From Methylobacterium radiotolerans JCM 2831 (lineage in GTDB: Bacteria; Pseudomonadota; Alphaproteobacteria; Rhizobiales; Beijerinckiaceae): a stretch of DNA of 64,000 bases. The DNA is taken from the NCBI RefSeq assembly GCF_000019725.1, contig NC_010505.1:6013834-6077833 (forward strand). The letters run 5' to 3'. Under the pieces are notes generated by a model. It was not told the origin of the DNA and ran no database searches. It was given only the letters and a program-made list of their open reading frames with translations. Every line of letters starts with the position of its first letter. Within the stretch, counting starts at the first letter, position 1. Of this stretch, positions 51,561 through 61,300 are shown one piece after another. A program made the position numbers and the translations under genes.

Positions 51561-51722
51561 CGAGCCGACGCCGGATGGCCCGGCCGCGCCGAGACCGGCG
51601 ATCGCCGCGAGGCGACCCCGGCGGCGCGTCCGGGCCCGACGTCGCCCGCCGCCCGGGTCTCGCGGCGTGCGCGATGTTCGCTGCGCGCGCGACGACGGTG
51701 CCGGCGGAACGAAGCTGACGCC

Positions 51723-51763
51723 GCGTCGCCGGCCGTCGCGTGTGGCGCGACGGCCGGCGACGC
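51723..51763. terminator. Bidirectional terminator between metY and acyl-CoA dehydrogenase
   Basis: An 18-base perfect stem (GCGTCGCCGGCCGTCGCG and its complement) with loop TGTGG, directly beside the stop codon of the minus-strand acyl-CoA dehydrogenase and downstream of metY. No long U-run, so a strong hairpin or attenuator is likely. It serves two converging transcripts. Confidence 0.75.
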
Positions 51764-53551
51764 TCAGAAGGCCTCCGCCTCCAGCGCCATGGTGCTGTCC
51801 GCACCGGCCTTGATCCGGCCGAGACGCAGGGCGGTCTCCGGAAGCATCCGCTCCATGAAGAACCGGCCGCTCGTCAGCTTCGACTCCCAGCGCGGGGAGG
51901 GTGCCTCCGCGTGCTTGGCCTGGGCCGCCTTGGCGATCCGCGCCCACATGTAGCCCAGGGCCACGAGGCCGAAGAGGTGCATGAAGTCGGTGGCGCCGGC
52001 CCCGGCATTGTCGGGCTTGCTGAACGCGTTCTGCATCAGCCACATCACGGCGCCCTGGAGGTCGTTCAGCCCGGCCTGGAGCGGCTTGGTGAACGGCGCC
52101 ATGGCGGGATCCTCGCCGTGGTCCTTCAGGAAGGTCTGGACCTCGCCCAGGAAGGTCATCATTGCCCGGCCGCCGTCCTTCGGCAGCTTGCGGCCGATCA
52201 GGTCCATGGCCTGGATGCCGTTGGCGCCCTCGTAGATCATGGCGATGCGGGCGTCGCGCACGAACTGCGACATGCCCCATTCCTCGATGTAGCCGTGGCC
52301 GCCGAGGAGCTGCTGGGCCTCGACCGCGTTGGCGAAGCCGCGATCGGTGAACACGCCCTTCACCACCGGGGTCATCAGGCCGAGGTGGTCGTCGGCGGCC
52401 TGCCGCTCCTTGGCGTCCTCGGAGCGGTGCAGGATGTCGGCCTGGAGCGCGGTCCAGAGCATGAGGGCCCGGGCCGCCTCGTTGAAGGCGCGGATCTGCA
52501 TCAGCGTGCGGCGCACGTCGGGGTGGACGATGATTGGGTCGGCGGCCTTCTCGGGCGCCTTGGCGCCGGTCAGGGCCCGGCCCTGCAGCCGGTCCTTCGC
52601 GTAGGCGGCCGCGTTCTGGTAGGCGACTTCGGACTGGCCGAGGCCCTGGACGCCGACGGCGAGCCGCGCCTCGTTCATCATCACGAACATGGCGTTGAGG
52701 CCGCGATTCTCCTGGCCCACGAGCCAGCCCGTCGCCCCGTCATAGTTCATCACGCAGGTGGCGTTGCCGTGGATGCCCATCTTGTGCTCGAGGGAACCGC
52801 AGGACACGCCGTTGCGCGCCCCGAGGGACCCGTCGGCGTTCACGAGGAATTTCGGCACCACGAAGAGCGAGATGCCCTTGGTGCCGGCGGGCGCCCCCTC
52901 GATCCGGGCGATGACGAGGTGCACGATGTTCTCGGCGAGATCGTGCTCGCCGGCCGAGATGAAGATCTTGGTGCCGGTGATGCTGTAGGAGCCGTCGCCG
53001 TTCGGCACGGCCTTGGTCTTGAGCAGGCCGAGATCCGTGCCGCAATGCGGCTCGGTCAGGTTCATGGTGCCGGTCCACGCGCCCTCGACCATCTTGGGCA
53101 GGTACAGGGCCTTCTGCTCCTCCGAGCCGTGGACCAGCAGGGCCGCCATCGCGCCCTGCGTCAGGCCGGGATACATGCCGAAGGCGAGGTTCGCGCCCGA
53201 GGCGAATTCCTGGATCGCCGTGTTGAGGGTGTGGGGCAGCCCCTGGCCGCCATAGGCCTCGGGCACCGACAGCCCCATCCAGCCGCCGCTGGCGTATGTG
53301 TCGTAGGCGGCCTTGAATCCGGTCGGCGTGCGCACCGTGCCGTCGGCCTCGCGGCGACAGCCCTCGACGTCGCCCGTGCGGTTGAGCGGGGCGAGCACCT
53401 CCTCGGCGAGCTTCGCGCCCTCGCGCAGGACGGCCTCGACCACGTCGGGCGAGGCGTCGGCGAAGCCCGCCAAGTTGTCCCGGGCGTGGAAGCCGAGGAC
53501 GTCGGTGAGCAAGAACAGCGTATCCTCGACCGGAGCGCGATACTGCGGCAT
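51764..53551 (-). CDS. Acyl-CoA dehydrogenase, large (DmdC-like) subfamily
   Basis: A 595-residue flavoenzyme starting MPQYRAPVEDTLFLLTDVLG. N-terminal helical domain, then MNLTEPHCGTDLGLLKTKAV, FISAGEHDLAENIVHLVIAR, and the catalytic Glu in IYEGANGIQAMDLIGRK. The C-terminal ~120 residues form the additional domain of the 590-600-residue DmdC-like group. Substrate is unknown: medium- or long-chain acyl-CoA or methylmercaptopropionyl-CoA. Monocistronic. Confidence 0.9.
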   Translation of the reverse strand: MPQYRAPVEDTLFLLTDVLGFHARDNLAGFADASPDVVEAVLREGAKLAEEVLAPLNRTGDVEGCRREADGTVRTPTGFKAAYDTYASGGWMGLSVPEAYGGQGLPHTLNTAIQEFASGANLAFGMYPGLTQGAMAALLVHGSEEQKALYLPKMVEGAWTGTMNLTEPHCGTDLGLLKTKAVPNGDGSYSITGTKIFISAGEHDLAENIVHLVIARIEGAPAGTKGISLFVVPKFLVNADGSLGARNGVSCGSLEHKMGIHGNATCVMNYDGATGWLVGQENRGLNAMFVMMNEARLAVGVQGLGQSEVAYQNAAAYAKDRLQGRALTGAKAPEKAADPIIVHPDVRRTLMQIRAFNEAARALMLWTALQADILHRSEDAKERQAADDHLGLMTPVVKGVFTDRGFANAVEAQQLLGGHGYIEEWGMSQFVRDARIAMIYEGANGIQAMDLIGRKLPKDGGRAMMTFLGEVQTFLKDHGEDPAMAPFTKPLQAGLNDLQGAVMWLMQNAFSKPDNAGAGATDFMHLFGLVALGYMWARIAKAAQAKHAEAPSPRWESKLTSGRFFMERMLPETALRLGRIKAGADSTMALEAEAF

Positions 53552-53718
53552 CTCTGGCTTCCCCCGTCTGGTGCGGGCCTGTCGGAACGGCCCGCCGCGT
53601 TGGCCGCATGTAAACGCCACGCTGCCCGCGGAGCAACGGCTCCGCCCGCCCATCGCGCGACACGCGCGGCCGTTCCTCGCAGCGGGTTGGTCGCGGCCAT
53701 TACCGGGCCCAGCAAACC

Positions 53719-53734
53719 TTAACTTCGTGTTTAC
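53719..53734 (+). promoter_or_regulatory. Candidate CtrA-like site upstream of the PodJ-like gene
   Basis: TTAA-CTTCGTG-TTTAC fits the CtrA consensus TTAA-N7-TTAAC with one mismatch. It lies 46 bases upstream of the PodJ-like start, where CtrA often acts. The evidence is a single near-match in an AT-rich leader. Confidence 0.4.
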
Positions 53735-53779
53735 CAAGAAAGTTAATGGTCACGCTCGAACGATCCGACGCGTGCGTCC

Positions 53780-56700
53780 GTGGATACCGAATTCCGGTCC
53801 CGCTCTGCGCCGAGGAAACGGACGCCGAACGCTGCCGACGACAGGCCACCGATGACCCGCAACGCGATGCCGCAGCTCGACAGTTTCGATCCCGAGGTGC
53901 TCGACGCGGCCCGCGACGTGGCGGCGCGGGCAGGCGTGCCGCTCGAGACCTGGATCGCGTCTGTGGTGCCGCAGCAGCAATCGGCCGGCCAGGGCAATCG
54001 CCGGCACCGGCGGCGTCACCGCGCCGAGCAGCTCGCCCTCGGCGGGAGCCGGCCCGAGGCGTCGGCCGAGCGATCCCCGCCGCCGGCCTCGCCCGATCAC
54101 CGGCCTCACGGCACGGCGCAGGGCGCCGACGGCTACGGCGACGGCATCGCCGCTCTGATGGACCGCCTCGACGGCCTCGACCGCGCCCTCGACCACGAGC
54201 GGCGCGCCACCCAGGAGGCCGAGGCGCGGCGCCTCGCGGAGATCGAGTCGCGCATCGAGCGCGCCCTGAAGGCGGCGCCCGTCCAGCAGGTGACCGAGCG
54301 GCTCGGCGACATCGAGCGCCGCATGTCCCAGCTCGGCGAGCAGGTCGCCGCGACCCGCCAGCCCGGCCGTCGCCCGCGCCCCGCCGCCGCCGACATCCGC
54401 AGCGCCGTCCAGGACATCCGCCAGCGGCAGCGCGAACTGGCGCAGAGCGCCGAGGCGGCGCCGGCCGCCGCTCCGGCCGATGGTGGCGTTGTCGCCAGCA
54501 TGCGTCTGGACCTCGCCCGCCGGCTGGAGGCGCGGATCGAGGAGGGCGTCGCCCCGTCGACCGCGCTGCTCGAGCTGCAGGAGGAGACCACGCGCCTGCG
54601 GGAGGCGATCAACCAGTTGGCGACGAGCCGGGATATCGGCGCCCTCGAGCAGGCCGTCGTCACTCTCGCGAGCGGCATCGAGCGCGCCCAGGCGGGGACC
54701 GATCTCACCGCCATCGCGGTGCCGATCGAGCAGGTCCGGGCTCAGGTCGAGCGCCTCGCCGAGGAGGTGGCCGAGAACGTTCACAGCCGCGTCGCGGAGG
54801 ATGTCCGGCGCCTCGCCGAGCGCCTCGACACCGCGGCCGCGACCGGCGCCGCCGGCCCGGATGACCACACGCTCGCGGGCCTGTTCGCCGAACTCGAGGA
54901 GATCCGCCGCCAGATCGGCGCGCTCGCCGGTCCGGAGCGAATCCAGGGCCTCGCGCAGAGCCTGCAGGCGGTGAGCGCGCAGATCGCCCAGCTGCAGCGG
55001 ACGGCCGCCGCTCCGGATCTGCGTCCGCTCCTGGAGGAGATCCGCAGCGACGTGAAGATCGCCGCGCCTGCGGCATTGGCGGAGCAGATCCAGGCGCTCG
55101 CCGAGAAGGTCGACGTGCTCTGCGCGCGGGACGACTGGTCCGAGCGCGCCGGCGAGGCGAGTGTTGCCCGCTCGGGCGACATGGCCTCCATCCACGCCAT
55201 GCTGCGCAGCCTCGCCGAGAAGGTCGATCAGGTCGGCACCCGCTCCGAGCAGGAGGGCCTCGACGCCCTGGAGCGGCAGGTGGTCTCCCTGGCCGGTCGC
55301 CTCGACGCGCCGCACAGCGCCGATCCGGCGCTGGCCGGGCTGGAGCGCACCATGGGCGACCTGCTGCGGCAGGTGACGGCGCTCCGGGAAACGGCACCGA
55401 GCGAGGCTGTGGTGGAGCGGGCCGCCCGCAACGCGGTCGCTCAGACCCTCCAGACGTCCGGCCTCGGCACGGCCGAGTCCGGGGAGATCGGCCTCCTGCG
55501 CGCCAGCCTCGCGGACATGCAGGCCCGGCAGGTTGCCTCCGATCAGCGCCTCGGCGCCACCCTGGAGGGTGTGCAGTCGGCCCTGGAGCGACTTCTAATC
55601 CGGCTCGGCCCCGCCGAGGCCGTCCCGGCGCGGGCTCCGTCCCTCGACGAGCGACTGATGTCGTCGACGAGCCCCGAGGTGGCGCTCGCGCCCGTCGAGG
55701 CGCGCCCCAAGCCGCGGCGCGACGGTGCCGAGGCATCCCGCCTCGCCGACGACCTGCTGGAGCCCGGAAGCGGCCGGCCGCCGCGCGAGCCGCGCTCGGC
55801 CCGCGAGCCGTCCGCCCGCCGGCCCGCGCAGGAGCGTCTCGGCGACGTCGCCGCCGCGCGGTCCGCGGCCGATGCCAAGTCCGAGACCGACATCAAGACC
55901 AGCTTCATCGCCGCGGCGCGCCGCGCGGCTCAGGCCGCGCAGGCGGAGCTGGCCGCCGAGGCACCGGCCGAGCGCCGGGAAGCCAGGGGCGACCGGGTGG
56001 CGGCCCTCCAGGGTGCCGCGACCGGACGCCTCGGCCGCCTGCGCGCCGAGATCGACCGCCGGCGCCGACCGCTGCTGCTCGGCCTCGCCGCCATCGTGCT
56101 GGCCCTGGGGGCGCTCCAGGCGATCACCATGCGCGGCGCGGACGAGCCGCGGCCCGCGGCTCCGACGAGCCAGGTGGCGCCGTCCCGCGGGGATGCGGCG
56201 ACTGTCCAGAGAGACGCTCCGGACGTGTCCAAGGACGCAGTCAAGGAGAGCGCGGAAGCGAAGCCGGCCCCGGCCGATCCCACGACGACCCAGGCCCTGC
56301 CCAGCCCCGTTCCCGCGGAAGCCCGGCCCAACGCCAAGTCGGCGGTGCCGCAGGTCTCCGGGATGAACACCCTGCAGGCCGAACTCGGCAACCTTCCGCC
56401 GGCGCTGGCCAAGGTGAAGCTCGCCGCCCTCGACGGCGACGGCGCGGCGATCTGGGACCTCGCCACCCGCGAGGCCGACGGCCGCGGCATGCCGCGCGAC
56501 CTGTCGATCGCCGCCAAGCTCTACGAGAAGTTGGCCTCGGCCGGTTACGCGCCCGCCCAGTACAAGCTCGCGGGCCATTACGAGAAGGGCTCGGGCGTCG
56601 TTCGCGACCTCGACAAGGCGAAGCTCTGGTACGGCCGCGCGGCCGAGCAGGGCCACGCCCGCTCCATGCACAATCTGGCTGTGCTCTACGCCGAGAACCC

Positions 56701-57097
56701 GGCCGCCAACGGTAAGCCGGACTTCGCCTCCGCGGCCTCGTGGTTCCGCCAGGGCGCCGAGTTCGGTGTCCGCGACAGCCAGTACAATCTCGGCGTCCTC
56801 TACGCGCGCGGCCTCGGCCTGACGCAGGACCTGATCCAGTCCTACGCGTGGTTCTCCGCCGCCGCGAGCCAGGGCGACGACGATGCCGGCAAGAAGCGCG
56901 ACGACGTGGCCAACAAGCTGAGCCCCGCCGATCTCGCCAGCGCCAAGAGCCTCGCGGCGAACTTCAAGCCGCGAAAGATCGACGCGGCGGTCAACGAGCC
57001 GCCCGCGCCGAAGCTGCCGGCCAGCGCGCCGATGTCCCTGCTCGGCGCGCCGATGCCCGGCGCCGTTCCGTTCACGGCCCCGCCGCGTCGGAGCTGA
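53780..57097 (+). CDS. podJL: PodJ-like polar localisation protein (coiled coil, membrane segment, Sel1 repeats)
   Basis: A 1105-residue protein. The N-terminal ~730 residues are Ala/Glu/Arg-rich coiled coils (for example RRLAEIESRIERALKAAPVQ). A single membrane segment lies near 764-784 (LLLGLAAIVLALGALQAI). The periplasmic end contains four or more Sel1 repeats (DLSIAAKLYEKLASAGYAPA, YKLAGHYEKGSGVVRDLDKA, HNLAVLYAENPAANGKPDFA, YNLGVLYARGLGLTQDLIQS). This layout matches PodJ/PodJL, the alphaproteobacterial polar organiser. No peptidoglycan-binding end domain is seen. An alternative start is MTRNAMPQLDSF at 53852. Confidence 0.78.
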   Translation: MDTEFRSRSAPRKRTPNAADDRPPMTRNAMPQLDSFDPEVLDAARDVAARAGVPLETWIASVVPQQQSAGQGNRRHRRRHRAEQLALGGSRPEASAERSPPPASPDHRPHGTAQGADGYGDGIAALMDRLDGLDRALDHERRATQEAEARRLAEIESRIERALKAAPVQQVTERLGDIERRMSQLGEQVAATRQPGRRPRPAAADIRSAVQDIRQRQRELAQSAEAAPAAAPADGGVVASMRLDLARRLEARIEEGVAPSTALLELQEETTRLREAINQLATSRDIGALEQAVVTLASGIERAQAGTDLTAIAVPIEQVRAQVERLAEEVAENVHSRVAEDVRRLAERLDTAAATGAAGPDDHTLAGLFAELEEIRRQIGALAGPERIQGLAQSLQAVSAQIAQLQRTAAAPDLRPLLEEIRSDVKIAAPAALAEQIQALAEKVDVLCARDDWSERAGEASVARSGDMASIHAMLRSLAEKVDQVGTRSEQEGLDALERQVVSLAGRLDAPHSADPALAGLERTMGDLLRQVTALRETAPSEAVVERAARNAVAQTLQTSGLGTAESGEIGLLRASLADMQARQVASDQRLGATLEGVQSALERLLIRLGPAEAVPARAPSLDERLMSSTSPEVALAPVEARPKPRRDGAEASRLADDLLEPGSGRPPREPRSAREPSARRPAQERLGDVAAARSAADAKSETDIKTSFIAAARRAAQAAQAELAAEAPAERREARGDRVAALQGAATGRLGRLRAEIDRRRRPLLLGLAAIVLALGALQAITMRGADEPRPAAPTSQVAPSRGDAATVQRDAPDVSKDAVKESAEAKPAPADPTTTQALPSPVPAEARPNAKSAVPQVSGMNTLQAELGNLPPALAKVKLAALDGDGAAIWDLATREADGRGMPRDLSIAAKLYEKLASAGYAPAQYKLAGHYEKGSGVVRDLDKAKLWYGRAAEQGHARSMHNLAVLYAENPAANGKPDFASAASWFRQGAEFGVRDSQYNLGVLYARGLGLTQDLIQSYAWFSAAASQGDDDAGKKRDDVANKLSPADLASAKSLAANFKPRKIDAAVNEPPAPKLPASAPMSLLGAPMPGAVPFTAPPRRS

Positions 57098-57236
57098 TGC
57101 CGGTCCGGGCGCGGGGCCCGGCCGCGGCTCCGACCTTGACCGCCACGCCGCGATGCGGGAACGCTGCGGCAGGGCGGCGTCGGACCGGGGGTCGGATCGC
57201 ACGGGTCGCCAACCCTTGCCGATGCCCGGAGGATGG

Positions 57237-57674
57237 ATGGCGCACCGGAACTCTGTCCCGCTCGGCGCCATCGTCCTCGGTGTCGCCGGGCTCATCCCGT
57301 TCCTGGGCTTCGCGGCCCTGGCGGTGTCGGGCACCGACGGCGGCCTGAGCAGCATCGGCCTGTCGCCCCGCACCATCCTGTCGGCCTACGGCGCGGTGAT
57401 CGCCTCGTTCCTGGGCGGGATCCGTTGGGGCGCAGCCGCGGCGCGCAACGCCGGCAACGGCGATTATCTCGTGGCCATCGTGCCGTCCCTGGTGGCCTGG
57501 GCCGCGATGGCCGCGCCCGCGCCGTGGGACCTGCGCATCCTCGGCGGACTCGTGCTCGCCTGGGGCCTCATCGATCAGGATCTGCCCCGCCGCGGGCTCG
57601 CGCCCCTCTGGCTCGGTCGCCTGCGCTTGGTTCTCTCGGGCGTCGCCGGGGCCGCGCTCCTCGTGGCGGCCTGA
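57237..57674 (+). CDS. DUF3429 membrane protein
   Basis: A 145-residue protein from ATG 57237 (GGAGG four bases upstream; starts at 57222 and 57153 are possible). Hydrophobic segments at about 8-28, 40-65, 70-90, 95-115 and 125-143, with RTILSAYGAVIASFLGGIRW and WGLIDQDLPRR as DUF3429 signatures. Function unknown. Follows the PodJ-like gene by 140 bases. Confidence 0.78.
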   Translation: MAHRNSVPLGAIVLGVAGLIPFLGFAALAVSGTDGGLSSIGLSPRTILSAYGAVIASFLGGIRWGAAAARNAGNGDYLVAIVPSLVAWAAMAAPAPWDLRILGGLVLAWGLIDQDLPRRGLAPLWLGRLRLVLSGVAGAALLVAA

Positions 57675-57711
57675 CGGGTCGCGCGAACCGGCAGCCGCGC
57701 GGCGAGCGCCG

Positions 57712-57942
57712 TCAGGTCTCGCGGCTCATCTCGCGCAGGAGGTTCAGGACGGCGTTGCGGCGCGCCGGCGACTTGATCGAACGGAACAGCGCGGCGACTT
57801 CCGCGCAGTCCCGCGCGTCCTGATCCGCCGCGGTCTCGTCCGGCCGGTCCGGCTGCAGAAAGTAGGTCGGACAGACGTTCAGCGTGGCTGCGATCCGTTC
57901 CAGTAGCCAGCGTGTCGTCGGCGGGGTCGCATCGTCTGTCAT
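57712..57942 (-). CDS. XRE-like C-terminal-type protein
   Basis: A 76-residue protein (MTDDATPPTTRWLLERIAAT at the start) containing LLERIAATLNVCPTYFLQPD and EVAALFRSIKSPARRNAVLN, the sequence typical of the part after the helix-turn-helix in XRE regulators. The DNA-binding helices are absent. Similar in design to the prophage gene at 19264-19518. It sits upstream of and divergent from the LuxR gene and could modulate it. Confidence 0.65.
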   Translation of the reverse strand: MTDDATPPTTRWLLERIAATLNVCPTYFLQPDRPDETAADQDARDCAEVAALFRSIKSPARRNAVLNLLREMSRET

Positions 57943-58092
57943 ACCGTTGAAACTCGCACTCCGCCCGCTGGACCGATTTGAACGGCAGAGCTTTCCGCGG
58001 ACAGCCTAGCCTTTCAGGGGCGACGATGCCATCCTCAGGTTGCGTTCGACTCATCATTTGTCGCAGTGCGTGCATCAATTTCGAGTTAGGGC

Positions 58093-58821
58093 ATGCCGCA
58101 TTCAAAGCACCTGGACAGGACCTTCAGCGTGTTGCGCGACCTGGAACGTGCGGCCACGCCCGACGAGATCGCGCGGCTCCTGGTCGAGGCGTTCAGCCGC
58201 TACGGAGTCTCGTACATCATGGCCGGGATCGTCCCGGACCCCGGCCTGCCGAAGCGGCGGCACGCCGGGTTCGTGCTCGCCAGCACCATGCCGGAGGGCT
58301 GGGCCCGCCGGTACGTGACGCAGGGCTACGCGCTTCACGATCCCACGGTCCGGCGGCTGTGCACCACGGCGACGCCCTTCGACTGGAATGCCGTGCTGCC
58401 GGATACCCCGACGGCCGGGCGCGTCATGAACGAGGCCGGTGAATTCGGCATCCGCGCGGGCATCACGGTTCCGTTCGTGACCCTCGACGGCGAGCCGGGC
58501 GGGATCAGCGTCTCGGGGGAGCGGATCGAGATCGATCCGGCCGAGCGCGTCGCGGTCAACCTCGTGGCGACCTACGCGGTCGGTCAACTGCTGCTGATGA
58601 ACAGCCGGCCGGCCGCCCCGGCGCCGGCGCGCCTCTCGCCGCGGGAGCGCGAAGCCCTGCAGTGGGCGGCGGAGGGCAAGACCGACGTCGAGATCGGCAT
58701 GGTCATGGGCATCACGGCCGCCGGCGTCGACTACCATCTGCGCTCGGCCCGCGCGAAGCTCGACACCGTCAACCGCGCCCACACCGTGGCGCAGGCGCTG
58801 CGGTCCGGTCTGATAACCTAG
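58093..58821 (+). CDS. LuxR-family acyl-homoserine-lactone-responsive regulator
   Basis: A 242-residue protein. Residues 5-165 are an autoinducer-binding domain (WARRYVTQGYALHDPTVRRL with the conserved Asp-Pro, FDWNAVL, GITVPFVTLDGEPGGISVSG). Residues 178-238 are a LuxR helix-turn-helix (LSPREREALQWAAEGKTDVE, GITAAGVDYHLRSARAKL). It is upstream of a luxI gene in the same direction, a standard quorum-sensing pair. Confidence 0.92.
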   Translation: MPHSKHLDRTFSVLRDLERAATPDEIARLLVEAFSRYGVSYIMAGIVPDPGLPKRRHAGFVLASTMPEGWARRYVTQGYALHDPTVRRLCTTATPFDWNAVLPDTPTAGRVMNEAGEFGIRAGITVPFVTLDGEPGGISVSGERIEIDPAERVAVNLVATYAVGQLLLMNSRPAAPAPARLSPREREALQWAAEGKTDVEIGMVMGITAAGVDYHLRSARAKLDTVNRAHTVAQALRSGLIT

Positions 58822-58922
58822 AGACCACGCCACCCGATCCGCGCCCGTCTCGGCTAACACGGGCGGACGTGTTCCAGATGGCAGCAAGTCCTTGGTGCCA
58901 CAGCAGGGCGGGCGCACAGACC

Positions 58923-58938
58923 CTACGGTTTCTCGTAG
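58923..58938 (+). promoter_or_regulatory. Candidate lux box upstream of luxI
   Basis: CTACGGTTTCTCGTAG is a perfect 5-base inverted repeat (CTACG/CGTAG) with a six-base spacer, centred about 65 bases upstream of the luxI start. Its length and position are suitable for LuxR binding and autoinduction. Confidence 0.55.
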
Positions 58939-58995
58939 TACACAGCCCTCGGTGAAACGACGAAAACTCGCGTCAGACCAACGTGAGGTTTTCCC

Positions 58996-59619
58996 GTGAT
59001 CCATATCGTCACACCCGCCAACGCGGATCGCTATGCCGACGCGATGGAGCAGGCTTGGCGCCTGCGCCACGCCATCTTCGTCGGAGAGAAGGGTTGGAGC
59101 GAGCTGGCCCGTCCGGACGGCCGCGAGATCGACCAGTTCGACACGCCGCACGCGGTCCACTTCCTCGCTATGGAGGACGACACTGTCGTCGGCTACAGCC
59201 GACTCCTGCCGACCACGCGCCCGCATCTCCTGTCGGACGTGCTCCCGCAGCTCTGCGAGGGCGAGCGGCCGGTCGGACCGCAGATCTGGGAATGGACCCG
59301 CCAGGGCGTCGCCCGCTCGCACCGGGCGAAGGGCCGCGTCGTCAATCCGGTCTCGATCGCCCTGCTTACCGGGATCGTCGAGTGGGGCCTCGCCCACGGG
59401 GTCCACAGCCTGCTGCTGCAGATGCCGACCCTCTACATGATCCACGTCATCCAGCTGCATTTCCGCCCGCAGCCGCTCGGCCTGCCGGTCCAGATCGCCG
59501 GCGAGGAGATCATGGCGGCGACCGCCCGATTCGACGCCCGCACCCTGGCCAAGCTCCGCGCGGTCCGCGGCGACAGTCGCTCGGTCCTCGTCTCCGAACC
59601 CGCTTACCTGGTGGCCTGA
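58996..59619 (+). CDS. LuxI-family acyl-homoserine-lactone synthase
   Basis: A 207-residue protein starting at GTG 58996 (MIHIVTPANADRYADAMEQA). Conserved features: RLRHAIFVGEKGWSEL with Arg and Phe, EIDQFDTPHAVHF with the Asp pair, VVGYSRLLPTTRPHLLSDVL, and EWTRQGVARSHR. The enzyme makes an acyl-homoserine lactone from SAM and an acyl carrier. The signal length cannot be deduced. Confidence 0.92.
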   Translation: MIHIVTPANADRYADAMEQAWRLRHAIFVGEKGWSELARPDGREIDQFDTPHAVHFLAMEDDTVVGYSRLLPTTRPHLLSDVLPQLCEGERPVGPQIWEWTRQGVARSHRAKGRVVNPVSIALLTGIVEWGLAHGVHSLLLQMPTLYMIHVIQLHFRPQPLGLPVQIAGEEIMAATARFDARTLAKLRAVRGDSRSVLVSEPAYLVA

Positions 59620-59621
59620 CC

Positions 59622-59801
59622 ATGATCTTCGACAGCAAGGATACCGCGCTGGACGCGCTCGCCGCGCAGTGCCTGCGGGTTCGCGAACTCATCGACACGG
59701 TCGGCGATCCGCTGATGCGGGCCGCCATCGATCTCCTGCTCCTCGAGGTCGCCCGGGCCCTGGCCCAGAATGGACCGCAGGACCGCGCGAGCGGCGCCTG
59801 A
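59622..59801 (+). CDS. Small ORF co-transcribed with luxI
   Basis: A 59-residue protein (MIFDSKDTALDALAAQCLRV at the start) two bases after the luxI stop; helical, with REL and RAAIDLLLLEVARALAQNG. Likely part of the luxI operon. Function unknown; could regulate synthase or be a small partner. Confidence 0.6.
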   Translation: MIFDSKDTALDALAAQCLRVRELIDTVGDPLMRAAIDLLLLEVARALAQNGPQDRASGA

Positions 59802-59825
59802 GGCGCCGGCGGCAGTCGGATACGG

Positions 59826-59859
59826 GAACGGCGGGCGTCCCGTAGGACGCCCGCCGTTC
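59826..59859. terminator. Bidirectional terminator between the luxI operon and icd
   Basis: GAACGGCGGGCGTCC-CGTA-GGACGCCCGCCGTTC, a perfect 15-base stem with a four-base loop. It lies between the converging luxI operon and icd, with only a short T-containing tail on the plus side. Confidence 0.8.
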
Positions 59860-59879
59860 TCCACGTTGTGGCTAATGCC

Positions 59880-61094
59880 TCAGACGCCCATCGCGGTTTT
59901 CAGGTTCTGATCGACCTTGTCGAGGAAGCCGGTGGTCGAGAGCCACTTCTGGTCCGGCCCGACGAGGAGGGCGAGATCCTTGGTCATGTAGCCGGCCTCG
60001 ACCGTGTCGACGCAGACCTTCTCCAGGGTGGCGGAGAACTTCGCCAGATCGTCGTTGCCGTCGAGCTTGGCGCGGTGCGACAGGCCCCGGGTCCAGGCGA
60101 AGATCGACGCTATCGAGTTGGTCGACGTCTCGCGGCCCTTCTGGTGCTCGCGGTAATGGCGGGTGACGGTGCCGTGGGCGGCCTCGGCCTCCACGGTCCG
60201 GCCGTCCGGCGTCATCAGCACCGAGGTCATCAGGCCGAGCGAGCCGAAGCCCTGCGCGGCCGTGTCCGACTGCACGTCGCCGTCGTAGTTCTTGCAGGCC
60301 CAGACGTAGCCGCCCGACCACTTCAGGCACGAGGCCACCATGTCGTCGATCAGACGGTGCTCGTAGGTGATACCGAGCGCCTTGAACTTGGCCTCGAACT
60401 CGTCCTCGTAGACCTTCTGGAACAGGTCCTTGAAGCGGCCGTCATAGGCCTTGAGGATGGTGTTCTTGGTCGACAGGTAGACCGGGTACTTGCGCGCGAG
60501 GCCGTAGTTCATCGAGGCGCGGGCGAAGTCGATGATCGACTGGTCGAGGTTGTACATCGACATGGCGACGCCGGCCTCGGGGAACTTGAACACCTCCTTC
60601 TCGATGACCGTGCCGTCATCGCCCTCGAACTTGATGGTCAGGCGTCCCTTGCCGGGCACCTTGAAGTCCGTGGCGCGGTACTGGTCGCCGTAGGCGTGGC
60701 GGCCGATCACGAAGGGCTGCGTCCAGCCGGGCACGAGGCGGGGCACGTTCTTGCAGATGATCGGCTCGCGGAAGATCACGCCGCCCAGGATGTTGCGGAT
60801 CGTGCCGTTGGGCGAGCGCCACATCTCCTTGAGACCGAATTCCTGCACCCGCTGCTCGTCGGGGGTGATGGTGGCGCACTTCACGCCGACGCCGTGGCGC
60901 TTGATCGCCTCGGCGGCGTCCACCGTCACCTTGTCGTTGGTGGCGTCCCGGTGCTCGACGCCGAGGTCGTAGTACTCGAGGTCGACGTCGAGATAGGGGT
61001 GGATGAGCTTGTTCTTGATCTCGGCCCAGATGATCCGGGTCATCTCGTCGCCGTCGAGCTCGACGACGGGGTTCGCTACCTTGATCTTCGCCAT
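59880..61094 (-). CDS. icd: NADP-dependent isocitrate dehydrogenase
   Basis: A 404-residue enzyme starting [20 protein letters not shown]. Eukaryotic-like dimeric type: [24 protein letters not shown] (substrate-binding Ser), [20 protein letters not shown] with the metal Asp, and [20 protein letters not shown]. It oxidises isocitrate to 2-oxoglutarate in the citric acid cycle. Start ATG 61094 chosen over 61136. Confidence 0.97.
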   Translation of the reverse strand: MAKIKVANPVVELDGDEMTRIIWAEIKNKLIHPYLDVDLEYYDLGVEHRDATNDKVTVDAAEAIKRHGVGVKCATITPDEQRVQEFGLKEMWRSPNGTIRNILGGVIFREPIICKNVPRLVPGWTQPFVIGRHAYGDQYRATDFKVPGKGRLTIKFEGDDGTVIEKEVFKFPEAGVAMSMYNLDQSIIDFARASMNYGLARKYPVYLSTKNTILKAYDGRFKDLFQKVYEDEFEAKFKALGITYEHRLIDDMVASCLKWSGGYVWACKNYDGDVQSDTAAQGFGSLGLMTSVLMTPDGRTVEAEAAHGTVTRHYREHQKGRETSTNSIASIFAWTRGLSHRAKLDGNDDLAKFSATLEKVCVDTVEAGYMTKDLALLVGPDQKWLSTTGFLDKVDQNLKTAMGV

Positions 61095-61300
61095 GGACCG
61101 CTGCCTTCCCGCGTTGTCCCCGCGCACGGCATGCAAGGGCCGTGCGGTCGTTGTCCCGGGAGACCTGTGGGGCGCCCCGGGCCGGAATCGCCCCGCGACA
61201 TAGCGCGGCCCTTCCGGCGACGGAAGGCGCGCGCTGTCATCCGGGCGGCATCGTCACTCGCCCCTCGACGGGCGCGGGCTCGCCGTGCCAGACGGCCGCC

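Noticed and set aside
53750..55315. 521-codon minus frame opposite the PodJ-like gene
   Set aside because: Arg/Gly/Leu-rich antisense shadow.
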